Source of the DNA: Exaiptasia diaphana
Taxonomy: Eukaryota; Cnidaria; Anthozoa; Actiniaria; Aiptasiidae
Direction of reading: 5' to 3'
Assembly: GCF_001417965.1 (NCBI RefSeq)
Contig: NW_018388036.1
Span: 613,169 to 677,168, forward strand
Length of the DNA stretch: 64,000 nt
Both the position numbers and the translations under genes were made by a program. The notes beneath the pieces were generated by a model. It saw only the letters and a list, made by a program, of their open reading frames with translations, searched no databases and was not told the DNA's origin. Shown one piece after another: positions 18,918 through 29,706 of this stretch. The first letter of the stretch is position 1. Each line of letters opens with the position of its first letter.

Positions 18918-19483
18918 AGGCTACGCATACAGTCACGTTTTTGAAGTATGGATTGATACAACCAACCAGAGTGTAAAACTGCTGACCATTTCTGAGCACG
19001 CGATACTATAACACTTTAAGATTTGTAAGTTAAACTTATACATAAGACATTGTAAAATATATAAATATTATCTTTACTGCTCTCAAAGAGAGCAAACTTG
19101 CACAGACAGACGTTTTATAAACGTTGTAAATATACCTCCCGGAAGTGATTGACAGCTGTCATTCACTGACTTGCTTTACTTATTTATTCTTTGAATGATT
19201 CCGTAAGAAAACGATGCTAAATAGTATTTGGTATTATTTCTAACAACGATAATTGCAACTTAAATATTTCCTGTAATATTACGTTGAATTACATAAGCGT
19301 GTTTAGCATTGAACTGTGTGACTTGACCATTATAGAAAAGATTAACAAATATAGAATAAGTGATGTGGGATGAGAAGCGTACCTCGGAAACGTAGCTTTT
19401 TACGCAAAGCTATAAAAGAACGCGGCACTTATATAACGCAGATATAGATTTCTACAAGTAAGATTAGTACGTAAATCTTCATA

Positions 19484-19776
19484 ATGTCACGCAAGAGAGT
19501 TAACGTAAGTCTTCTCTTAGTACCGATACGCATAATCAGTAAGAATTCTTAACAAATTATCGAAGACAGTTTGTAATGATTATGCTCATGTTTAAGCAGA
19601 TAAGTATTTATTCTTACGGAAAACTTAGCTGTACGCGTCTGGAATGGTCCTTTCAGCTAATGACGGCGAGCTGCACCATGGAATTCTTGGTGTGCAACCC
19701 CCAAAGTGAAAATTTATTAGTCGTTATTTTCAAAAACCAAGTAGCGAGTCACAAAGAGCATACTCAGATTATCTAG
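19484..19776 (+). CDS. candidate two-exon small gene, 65 codons, unknown function
   Basis: I do not recognise this protein. A TATA box (GCTATAAAAG, about 19410-19418) stands about 65 bases before an ATG. The exon 19484-19504 encodes MSRKRVN and ends at a consensus donor (AAC then GTAAGT). An acceptor (TTTAAGCAG) at 19599 opens a second exon, 19600-19776, in phase to a TAG stop. AATAAA follows at about 19826. The signals are in the right order and phase. There is no homology I can name, the intron would be only 95 bases, and chance is a real explanation. Confidence 0.22.
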
Positions 19777-19864
19777 AATACGAGCTTTAAGGCTTGCAGC
19801 TTACTTTCTGATGAAGATATCAGCGAATAAAGATTTGAAATATTTGGTTAATTTGTATGGGGAC

Positions 19865-19903
19865 GCCATCTTGGATGATAACTTTGATCATCCAAGATGG
19901 CGG
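19865..19903. repeat. hairpin with paired YY1-like sites
   Basis: The inverted arms GCCATCTTGGATGAT and ATCATCCAAGATGGC flank a 9-base loop. CCATCTTGG and AAGATGGCGGC resemble YY1 sites. It may be a tiny fold-back relic. Confidence 0.6.
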
Positions 19904-21448
19904 CTGGTTTCAAATTGACTTCAAAAACTCTGGTTTCCTTGATTTCCTTTGTAAATTTTGTTCAATTATGGCTTTATTTCAAAGAAAAATCACCNTAAGT
20001 AAGTTCTTACGGAGTTGAAAGTATGATTTATCCAATTTCGAAGTTTTTGTTTACGATCTAAAAGTAGAATAAATTAAACTCCGCACAAACTAAAACTTTT
20101 GTGATTCGCCACCAAAGCGTTGAATTCGTCTGAAAATTTCCATACACACTATCTAGAAATATATTTAAGATATACTGTAAGAACANCTCTTTAGCAAAAA
20201 TATTTTGGATTTTGCGAGATTTTTTGCGTGACTATGACATCACATGCACACGAAGAATTGACGAACGTACCGACTGAGGCATGTTGTGTATCGATTGTTT
20301 TGCAGACTGTTTTGCGAACAACAAGCTTTATTTATTTTTCCACACAGCCTCTTGTAGGATAAATGTTGAAAGGAATCTTATTTTATGTTGTTTTAAGCAA
20401 CAACGGCGAACGTTATTTTTTTAATAATAGAAACTTCGTTCTTTGACATCCGCCATACTCATATCAATACCATGATGCACTTCGCGAAAACAGTCATGAC
20501 GTCATCAGTGGAAAAGACCATTGAGAGGTAATCGAAATGTTTTCCGAACCATATACTAAGTAAAATTTTGGTGAGAATTAAACTGACAAACTATTAATGA
20601 ACACAAGGAAATAGATTCTATATGCTTTATAACCATATTCGATTGGTAACTTGATATCATTGCTGATAGTATATTATCATATTTGAAAACTTTGTACTTT
20701 GTAATAATAGCTTGATAAAATATCACTTTATTATTAGACGTGTGCGATATAATAATCTGGAACGAGGATTGTTTAAAGCTCGATAAGCGTCAACCTAGGG
20801 CTAACTCCATAGATCTTTTAATAATTAGCTCTAGGATAGCATATACATCTTGTTTTAAACACCCAAACCTAGAAACGAGTCGTTCCAATCTCCCTTGGTG
20901 CCAAGACTTACTTTTGAACTAGAGCCCACTAATGGAGATTCGAACAACCAAGACTAGTTGGACATTTTTAACCTAGAAGTATATATCTCTATATGGAAAT
21001 AAAGTTTTAAAAGCCTTAATATTGTTTGTTTGTTTTTTTCTGTTTAATTTCCACAAAGGCACAAGAATGCTTTTCCGATCACACTTTATCAAGTATACAA
21101 AAGTTGCGCGAGCCAATTTCATTCTAGAGCCCTAGTTACTATTGGTCTGCACCGATAAACTAGAGCAGTCATTTTGGGCTTTGATGCAATTGTGGCTAGG
21201 CAGTTGATTAGGCGGTCAACACTGCGCATGCGATATCGTATAAAGTATCATAAGAGTACCTCGCGAGGCCGTACGAGAATAACATTACCACTGAAGGCTA
21301 TAGCACTCTAGTCTTATTACAAATGATTGTCTGAAACCAGCTTCACTTCGCGATTTGGATCTAGTAAATCATAGAAGTTTCAAACAAAGGAGTTCAACGT
21401 AGTATATAGGCACTTTATTTTATAACACAGAAACAAAGATGCCATTAG

Positions 21449-21633
21449 CACTGGAAAAAATTGCGCGCTTTAAAGGTTGTAAATTTGATGTAAATATCAT
21501 GTAAGTGTCCAAAATGATGTAAATTTGATGTGAATTTACATCAAATTTAAGCATCAAATTTACATCATTTTGGACACTTACACAATATTTACATCAAATT
21601 TACAACCTTTAAAGCGCGCGATTTTTTCCAGTG
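21449..21633. repeat. fold-back MITE family 3, copy 1
   Basis: Nearly perfect arms of about 85 bases start CACTGGAAAAAATTGCGCG and carry GCTTTAAAGGTTGTAAATT and TAAGTGTCCAAAATGATG. A second copy is at 60120-60276. It lies in the probable 3' UTR of sulfatase A, whose poly(A) signal (AATAAA on the minus strand) is at 21414-21419. Confidence 0.85.
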
Positions 21634-21693
21634 TAGATCAGTGATTTAAATTCTAACAATTCAATATAACAGGCCGCATATCAGCCAAGACAT

Positions 21694-21803
21694 GCAACGA
21701 AAACGTATTGTCATGTGCTAACCCTTGAGATGCTTTGCAGGTAAAATTGCAACGAAAACGTATTGTCATGTGCTAACCCTTGAGACGCTTTGCAGGGAAA
21801 ATT
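21694..21803. repeat. 55-base tandem duplication
   Basis: Two direct copies start GCAACGAAAACGTATTGTC at 21694 and 21749. They differ at very few bases. It lies just downstream of sulfatase A, probably in its 3' UTR. Confidence 0.85.
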
Positions 21804-21851
21804 GACTTTCCTTGCGAGGGCGACGTAGGGTATAATAATCCCATTACTATT

Positions 21852-24465
21852 TTACAGAACAGGGTAATGCTTCACTTCAACGTTCTCAGAACATGAGCAA
21901 AATGGAAAGTTACAACAAGGCTGTAAGCCAGACATGTCCGAAAGGAGGTTCTTATCTAACTGGTTCTGAACATCAACAATACTGTCCCGATGTTGAACAA
22001 CACCTTCATGAATAGCGTTGATAATCTTATTGAATACTACTCCATTTGGATCAATTGGGTTGCTTTCGCTTGGGTCTGTCGTTATGTCGAATAGTAAAGG
22101 AGGTTTATGAGTACTAACAGAGTGTTCATGGTAGCATTCGTGGCACATTCCATTGCACTCTTGAGTTCCATTGATCCATTTTGGTGTCTTAAAATGAGCT
22201 TTCCAAGTGGTCTTNCCATCNCGAGGCCTGTAGCGCACTGCGTGGATTTCNTTGGCACAGTAGTGGAACATGAATTCATNTGGAGACACTNTCTGTTNTT
22301 GNGTAAGCAAAGGCATCAGNTCTTTACCATCGATGATTCTGTCATTAGGAATCGNTGCTCCAGCTATGTGTGCAATGGTTGGGAAGACGTCTAAGCCGTT
22401 GGTTGGTTCGCTGATACTAATGCCTTTTNGAATACGAGCTGGCCAGGAAACTACTGTTGGTACTCTGATACCACCTTCCCAACTTTGCCCTTTACCTGAA
22501 AGAAAAATTGTTTATTGTCTTCGTTAGTAGAAAAAAAAATAAGAGTTTCTTCTTTAAAACGTAAGTTCCCTTCATAGCTCCTGCACTGCGCCATATTAGA
22601 CTCCTCCAGTTAGTCGACCGGAAGGCACTTTTAATGACTGATAACTTTGATTATAAATCTATAATGATCAGTGCGCGCTCATGGACCAAATAAAAAGACA
22701 GGCGCAGTTTCGCAAAAAACGAATAAATGAGACTATTCCATGTTAAAGGTGAGAAAGTGGGAAACAAGTAGCGTTGGTGTAGAATATTACCGTTCCGCGT
22801 AGCTTGCATGTGGACAAAATAGCTGATAAACAGATTTAAAAAGCTATACTGCTTTATCGTGTGAAAAGAGGGAAAAATCGCAACTGAAGACACAATAATT
22901 ACCCAAACTTGTGTGTTTCGCCAAAAGTTAACGTTTTTTAAAAAGTATGGACAAGTTTAAAAACTTGTCCATACATGATTGTCATATCTCGTAAAGAAAC
23001 CTTCCGGAAGCCGCATAGTAATCGCTAGTAATTCTTCCAATTACCTCCCTTATAGATTCCACTTGATCCACCATGGCACTCTCCATGTAGGTTTCCTCAA
23101 GGTGCGGTCCATGGTCAGATGAAAAATACGCAAACGTGTTCTTCTTGAGACCAAGTTTGTCTAACGTGTTCATGATCTCACCCACACTCCAGTCCATTTC
23201 CTCCACATTATCCCCATAGGGCCCATGGACGCTGTGACCTTGAAATGGTTTGGTGGTAGACAACGTTGTGTGTACTTTGGAGTACGACATGAAAAGTACA
23301 AACGGTTTTTGTTGGTTTTGTTCAATAAAGTCAATAGCATAGTCAGTAAATCGTGCTGTCAGGTTCTCAAATATAATTGGCTGTTCCACGACCTGGAAAT
23401 CTCTCATCAGAACACAAGCAGTATGACGTCGTACTTTCATTCCAAAGACAAAGCATCCGTAAATAAACCCCGAGAGAATGCATAGCAGAAGTGCAGTTCG
23501 TTTTGATAGCAAGCCAGTCGCGCAGCAAACTAGGGCAGTGATTGACGTGAAAATCAACGTGTACGACAAATTGCGTTTAAGATTCGGGTAAAGCAGCTCA
23601 AAGATGAAGTGTCCTTCCTTGCATTCTCGAAAATTCGTCAGCGGTAAGCCGTAGAAATGTTGAAACCCTTGACGGAGAGGATGGAAGTGGTAGTCATCTG
23701 ATTTGTTGAGATTTAAGCCTAAGTGCCACTTTCCCACCATTGCTGAAAGCAAATATCATAATAGTATAATGAACCTACAGCAGCATCTGTTGTACATTGT
23801 CTGGAACTGACTGTGTCCGTTCACTCTGTTCTGATGGGTGGTTATTAAAAGCTTGGTGCCCGTATTAGCGGGGTCCCTAAAAGTGTCCGGATGACAGGTA
23901 ATAGCAGGCCTGTAATGCGACACCAGACTCGTACCCAGTCGTCACTCTTGTTTTTTCTCTAGCGCGCGCAAAGGATCAAGGGGTAGTTCTGATTTCCCTT
24001 GAACCAANGTGACCCGTAAAACGAGCAAGAGAAACTACTGGGTATGACTCTGGTGCGACACTGTCACCAGGGGGTCTCACACTAACCTGTTGCATAACCA
24101 ACATCTTTCAGTACTTCAGCAAAAGTCGTTTCGTTCTGAGGCAAACCGCCAGGAACTGATAAATAGAGAAATATTCTGATACGATGAGGATTAGCTGCCA
24201 GTCCACTTCGTATTGCATAACGGCCAGTAAGAAACCCTGCTCTACTCGGAGTGCAAACCGATTCTGGTGCTAAATTGTGGGTTAGTCGCGCTCCCTCCGC
24301 GGCCAGCCTGTCGACGTTTGGTGTTTTGATAGTTTTGTTCCCAAAACATCCAATGTCACCAATACCAAGATCGTCAACCAAGAAAATGACAAAATTAGGT
24401 TTGGATTGTACTTGGCTAGGGATGAAAGCGAAAGCTACCAATGAAAGAACCAGCCAAGTAAACAT
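21852..24465 (-). CDS. sulfatase A: steryl-sulfatase-type membrane sulfatase with a one-base frameshift
   Basis: Sulfatases of this type hydrolyse sulfate esters in the ER or lysosomal lumen. Three exons (24087-24465, 23045-23742, 21852-22495) match copy B exon for exon. The signal peptide MFTWLVLSLVAFAF is followed by metal ligands in VDDLGIGD and by the formylglycine motif CTPSR with Cys at residue 71. GKWHLG and SSDHGPH come in exon 2. A hydrophobic hairpin in exon 2 is typical of the STS subfamily. Exon 2 is 698 bases against 702 in B and C. Aligned at its end, A lacks one base near 23080, after HGPHLEE, so the frame is lost. In the shifted frame the conserved pattern (HGE, GG, GIY, GG) returns and the donor at 23044 is intact. 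It is either a recent pseudogene or an assembly error. Exon 3 holds many single Ns, which favours caution. The last exon ends KHYPVL then stop. Confidence 0.85.
22945..22974. repeat. perfect 14-base hairpin
   Basis: GTATGGACAAGTTT and its exact complement are separated by two bases, in intron 2 of sulfatase A and flanked by A/T runs. No function is known. It may be a fold-back remnant. Confidence 0.6.
23914..24061. repeat. fold-back element in sulfatase A intron 1
   Basis: Arms TGCGACACCAGACTCGTACC and complement (ACTGGGTATGACTCTGGTGC) bound about 148 bases with an N at 24008. There is no coding potential. It is absent from the matching introns of copies B and C. Confidence 0.7.
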
Positions 24466-25631
24466 AACGAGTGAAATTTGTCTGCTTTGTGAGGTTAGGA
24501 AACATCACGCTGTGATGTCACCTTGTCACAGTATATGCTGGAGTACGTGACACATGTGCATTTTAAAATACTCCAGATTCTCGATATTTTTTTGTGCCGC
24601 CCTTGGAAACAGTGTAAAAAAGATCTATTTTATATTATGCAAGAAGTAATTAATCTTCTGAAATTTGAATTTACAGAGATTTTGCAGGATCGCAGTGACA
24701 TAAAAGTCGTAATAAAAACAACGGGAAAAAGTTTACAAAAGCGAGTGTAAATTAAAAGGGCCCCATTAAAGCCATTACCTTTATTTTATACTGATACAGA
24801 TCATGTATTATCCGCTGAAACACAGTATTACATCTCACACAAGGCACGACGTGTTATCTTCAAACAAAACGACGATGACAACACAAAATCGGGGGTGACA
24901 TTTTGCTTGACCTTTTCATCACTTTTGTTGATTTTAAGAACCGATTCGATTCTCTTCATTCAAGAATGGCTCGATCTTATGATGAGAGTGGCACGAAATT
25001 GATACAAGTTTAGTCTACATCGCACTGAGCTGTGCATAGACTCCTTTACAAAAATACAATATGTTAAAGTTATGCATCAATCAAAACCGTTTCGGATATT
25101 CAGGGAAAATTTTCTGGGTTGCATCCTTGGTAACCAAGGCGTATAATCTTCCGTCGCTCGTTCCTCACTCCAAGAGGAACGAACGCGACAGAAGATTTTT
25201 ACGCCTGGGTTCCCGAGGATGAGGGGGAAGATGGAAAGAGTTTATGGTTGGAGTTTATGGTCTCCACTCCCACTCCTCCCTCAAAATGGTTTTGGCCCAA
25301 AAGGTCCTTGTAAAGCTCATGCAAGAACAATAAGATTTGCCAGACGACCGGAAACTAAGTCTAAAATTAATCAACTTAAAAATCTAATTAACATGCAAGA
25401 AATTGCAAATTTGAAAAAGACGCCAATAACTGCTCCAAAATTGAATGTTTTAAATTGGATGTTTTGTTGTTTTTATGTCTGCCATTGTGAGTAACGAACT
25501 TAGCGAAATGCTATGTCATATCCAGGCTGATATCATTTACAAAGCAAATAGCGTGACTCACTGCTGCAGAGTTCATCCACAGCTCAGCAAACACACGCCC
25601 TGTAAAACTGAGCTGAGCAAGAAAAGCAAGC
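24466..25631. promoter_or_regulatory. divergent intergenic region between sulfatases A and B
   Basis: The two ATGs face apart, 1.17 kb from each other, so both promoters should lie here. A hairpin at about 25145-25195 (arms AATCTTCCGTCGCTCGTTCC and a degenerate complement) looks like a fold-back relic. No TATA box or gene was recognised. The layout makes A and B an inverted duplication. Confidence 0.45.
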
Positions 25632-28600
25632 ATGTCTTGGCTGGTTCTCGCACTGGTAGCTTTCTCTGGCGTTACTTGCCATGCACAATCTAAGCCCAAC
25701 TTTGTTCTATTCTTGGTTGACGATCTTGGTATTGGTGACATTGGATGTTTTGGGAACAAAACTATCAAGACACCAAACGTCGACAGGCTGGCAGCAGAAG
25801 GAGCGCGTCTTGATCACAACTTAGCACCAGAATCGGTTTGTACTCCGAGTAGGGCTGCCTTTGTGACAGGTCGCTACCCTATACGAAGTGGGCTGGCTTC
25901 GAATCCTGATCAGCATCGCATGTTCTTGTATTTGTCGGCGCCTGGTGGATTACCGCAGAATGAAACTACTTTTGCTGAGGTGTTACAAGATGTTGGTTAC
26001 TCCACAGGTAACTTGTACCTAATTAGTGTAGACTGTGCAAATGCATTTTCCCCAATAACCTTAACCCCTAAGTTTTAGTACGACTGAATGAGGGTCCATG
26101 AGGCATTAAAAGGTCCCCACTTCGTAATATCCAACCATTTTATAGACTTAACATTTAATGAGATGCATATAACACAGGGACAATACGAATAATTTACGAA
26201 AATCCATCTGTACTCTGTGCGCTTTTACTGCAACACTGATAATTTGAGTCGTTTACTTAAAATTTACAGCAGAAATCGTTGCATCGCGACTTCGAACGTC
26301 TTTAGGAATTTCCTATGACATGTAGGCGGATCGTATGCTAATCACTTCTACGAAGCTGTTTCCGGTATCCCAAAAAAGTATCCATTCTTTGATCATTGGA
26401 ACACATTTTATTTCAATGTTCTTTAGACACTTCCACAGTCTGTGGGAGAGTCTAAATGCTATTATTATAAACATACTAATGGTCTATCACTCATACTGCG
26501 CTGTGATTGGCTACTCTACTAATGGTCTAATTTGTGATAGACCACTCGCGGCAAAATCAAAATGGCGGCATCTCATTAATAAATTATTTTAAGGATATTT
26601 CAATTTGTTTTCATTATTTGACGGATTAGTATGTTTATACTAAAACAATTAGAACTCTCGGTCTCGTGGACTACGGCCTCATGGGCTATTAGCTAGTAGT
26701 TATCACTATTTCGCCTCAATAGTCAAACACGCGACGTTACCGCATAAAGCTCACTGTCAGTCATGAAAAACTACTTTACGGCGCCCTTCTTGATTCCTTT
26801 GTGTGTGACTACTGAGGCAAAATTCGCAAGCCGGCAATTAGCCCTCATTGAATGCTTTTTATTTCCTACTCGGCCAATCTGATCCCAGAGGGATCCCAAG
26901 GCAAAATGAAATCTGACAGTTACTTCCATTTAAGATGATTTACCATAGCCCTGATTTGTTTTACATTCAGCAATGGTGGGAAAATGGCACTTGGGTTTGA
27001 ACGACAAAAAATCAGATGACTACCACTTCCATCCCATGCGTCATGGCTTTCAACATTTCTACGGTCTTCCGCTGACTAATCTTCGAGAATGCGAAATTGG
27101 GGGATCCAATTTGGTAGAACTTGTCTTCCCAAGACTCAGAGGAAACTTGATGTACAGCTTGTTGTTTGCCTCATTAACTGGGATCCTATGTTGTTCATTT
27201 GGTTTGATATCTAAGCGGTCAGCAATCATGCTCTGTCTTCTGGCTGGCTTGGGCTTTGCAGGTCTTCGTCTTCTAATGAAACTGCGCACTCATGGTACAT
27301 GCATTTTAATGAGAGATTATGAAATAGTGGAACAGCCAGTTCTCTTAGAGAATCTGACAGCAAGATTTACTGACTATGCTATTGACTTTATTGAACAAAA
27401 CCAACAAAAACCGTTTGTACTTTTCATGTCGTACGCCAAGGTACACACGGCTTTGTTTACCACTAAACCATTTGAAGGTCACAGCGTTCATGGTCGCTAC
27501 GGTGATAACGTGGAAGAGATGGACTGGAGTGTGGGTGAGATCATGAAGGCGCTAGACAAACTTGGTCTAAAGAAGAACACGTTTGCGTACTTTACATCTG
27601 ATCAGGGACCTCACTTGGAAGAATCTCTTTATGGAGAATATCAAGGAGGATGGAGAGGGATCTATACAGGAGGTAGTTGTCTGATTAAATTACAGTGACC
27701 AAAACTGATGATGTTGTGTTTCATTATTATGTATCAAAAAGAAAAATTTCCTTTGCAGGAAAAGTGTTTGGGTGGCTAAGCATACAGTACCCTATCATTT
27801 CCTTCATGCTACAATCCATGAAGATGGTTCATAAGCTAATCTTGAAAGTACTAATCCTCACTTCCTGGAAAAGATTGATCTATCTTGTTATCCAGGAAGG
27901 GAGAAAAGCAAGTACTTAAAATTCCATATCCCAGTTGAGTTCCTGGACATAAACATGGCAGACACAAAGGAGTATGCTTACATTAAATCATTTGAAGTAT
28001 AGCGGCGCGCCTTACAATCGACGTTTTGGGCTAATTTGCTTAGCCTTTTTGTATCCAGTTTAATGAAGCACGACTAAGTGTGATTTCTTTTTCTTTATTC
28101 AATATTCAGTCGAATATTTCTTGTTTCCAGGTAAAGGGCAAAGTTGGGAAGGTGGTATCAGAGTACCGACAGTAGTTTCCTGGCCAGCTCGTATTCCAAA
28201 AGGTATCAGCATCAGCGAACCAACCAACAGCTTAGATGTCTTCCCAACCATTGCGCACATAGCTGGAGCACCGATTCCTAATGACAGAATCATCGATGGT
28301 AAAGACCTGATGCCTTTGCTTACACAACAACAGAAAGTGTCTCCACATGAATTCATGTTCCACTACTGTGCCAAAGAAATCCACGCAGTGCGCTACAGGC
28401 CTCGCGATGGAAAGACAACTTGGAAAGCTCATTTCAAGACACCGAAATGGATCGATGGAACTCAAGTATGTTATGGATTATGTCTATGCTACGAGGGTTT
28501 TTCAGTTGACCAGAACCCACCGTTGCTGTATGATATAACGACTGATCCAACTGAAAGTCATCCTCTAGACCCAAATGATAAAGTGTACAAGAAGGTCCTT

Positions 28601-28774
28601 CAATCTATCAACAAAGCTGTTGATGACCATACAAGAAGCATCGATGAAGTGCCAAATCAACTGGATAACAACAATTGGTGGAGAGGCGGCTTTTCTGGAG
28701 TGCAGCCTTGCTGTAATCCTCCGTTCTGTTCGTGCTCTGAAGACGGTAAAACTAAGCACTACCCTGAAGTATGA
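25632..28774 (+). CDS. sulfatase B: steryl-sulfatase/arylsulfatase-type membrane sulfatase, 573 aa, intact
   Basis: Exons 25632-26007, 26971-27672 and 28131-28774 close in phase to 573 residues, close to human steryl sulfatase as I recall it (583). Residues 1-20 are a signal peptide. VDDLGIGD (29-36) supplies metal ligands. CTPSR (70-74) is the site where Cys is converted to formylglycine. [25 protein letters not shown] and [13 protein letters not shown] follow in the family order. A hydrophobic hairpin at about residues 185-230 matches the two membrane helices of STS, which fix the enzyme in the ER membrane facing the lumen. The C-terminus is Cys-rich ([12 protein letters not shown]). Substrate is not readable from sequence: steroid sulfate or sulfated glycans are possible. 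Intron 1 holds a MITE (26464-26644). AATAAA lies at 28954-28959. It may also supply its first exon to copy C. Confidence 0.93.
26464..26700. repeat. MITE family 2, copy 2, with half of the flanking hairpin
   Basis: 26464-26644 is homologous (inverted) to 17128-17313, with the same terminal repeats (TATAAACATACTAAT...) and the same CCAAT-type site (CTGTGATTGGCT). 26645-26700 holds a single arm of the hairpin seen at 17015-17129 (CTCTCGGTCTCGTGGACTAC). It lies in intron 1 of sulfatase B. Confidence 0.8.
26706..26826. repeat. short fold-back element
   Basis: Arms TATTTCGCCTCAATAGTCA and TGACTACTGAGGCAAAATTC enclose about 80 bases. It sits directly beside the family-2 MITE, so this intron collected at least two insertions. 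Confidence 0.6.
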
Positions 28775-29706
28775 GCAAGATACACAAAAGCGCCAAGAAA
28801 TGGATACTAATTCATTAGGAAGATTTTCAATTTTTTAAACTTAAAAATGAGTATTCAGAGAAAACTTGTTTTAGTGATTTCCAAAATCTGATAATATAGT
28901 TCTTTTCTGATGATTTCCTGCCAGTGATCATGAGTTTGTTAATTTGTAAACTTAATAAAGATTAAGAGTGCATTAAATGTCACAGTAAATCGTTGAAAAA
29001 TGTTAGTAGAACATAGCGATGCTCCTTCACAGAGCTTATCATCACATTCATTAATGCGAAGGCCTAGCCAAATTGAGTAGAGTGTTGTAAATGTTAAATA
29101 TCCATCCAATTATTAAAACTTTATCAAATATTCATCATTGTTCTTTTGACTATACGTTATTTACATTATTGTTCTTTATATTGAACGATTTTTCGTTTTC
29201 ATTTATTTGTTAAACAATTAAAACACCTGCGTGGGAAGAGGTTGGAAGAACAGTTGACTAGGAAAAGGAAATCGAAAATTCCTCAAAAGCTTCTGGGATG
29301 AGGAAGAAATTGCAAATAATAAAATAGAGTAAATAAGAGCCAGGGACATCACTTTGGGAGAAAATGACCCAGAAATACCTACGGCCTGAGCCAGAAATTG
29401 TGAAAAAAAATTATGGAATGTGGGATATTAATTTAAGATCTGTTCCTGCTTCCTCAGGAAATTGCTGCAGAACGTGATTTGCCTTTATAACATCATAAGC
29501 ATCTCTCGTATTCAGTTCATAAGATCCTTGAGATTGCTTTATACAATATGAAAAGACTGCCTTCTCCCAAGAGCAGCCGTTTTGATTTATTACTAAAACC
29601 TCTGTTCGAACATCCCCGCCGCTCTGAACACCGTGTCATTTCATACCATCACTTCTTCCAATGGGTACATGTATGACTTATGCATAGGCATTTGTTTTAT
29701 ATTCAG
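28775..29706. other. spacer between sulfatase B and the partial copy C
   Basis: It holds the B 3' UTR (AATAAA at 28954-28959) and AT-rich DNA. I searched it for a first exon encoding VDDLGIGD and CTPSR and found none. Homology between copies B and C resumes about 20 bases before exon 2 of C. Confidence 0.6.

Larger units (their letters stand above)
17730..21448. other. intergenic region between the ALMS-like gene and the sulfatase cluster
   Basis: A poly(A) signal AATAAA at 17784-17789 fits the end of the ALMS-like transcript. The rest is AT-rich, with hairpins at 18849-18917 and 19865-19903 and a weak candidate gene at 19484-19776. A 60-codon open stretch (20740-20922) is followed by AATAAA near 20997. 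I cannot link it to any exon and do not call it. Isolated Ns occur at about 19995 and 20186. Confidence 0.5.

Noticed and set aside
20740-20922. 60-codon frame followed by AATAAA
   Set aside because: An acceptor-like TTATTATTAG precedes it, but no upstream exon joins in phase and the protein matches nothing I know.
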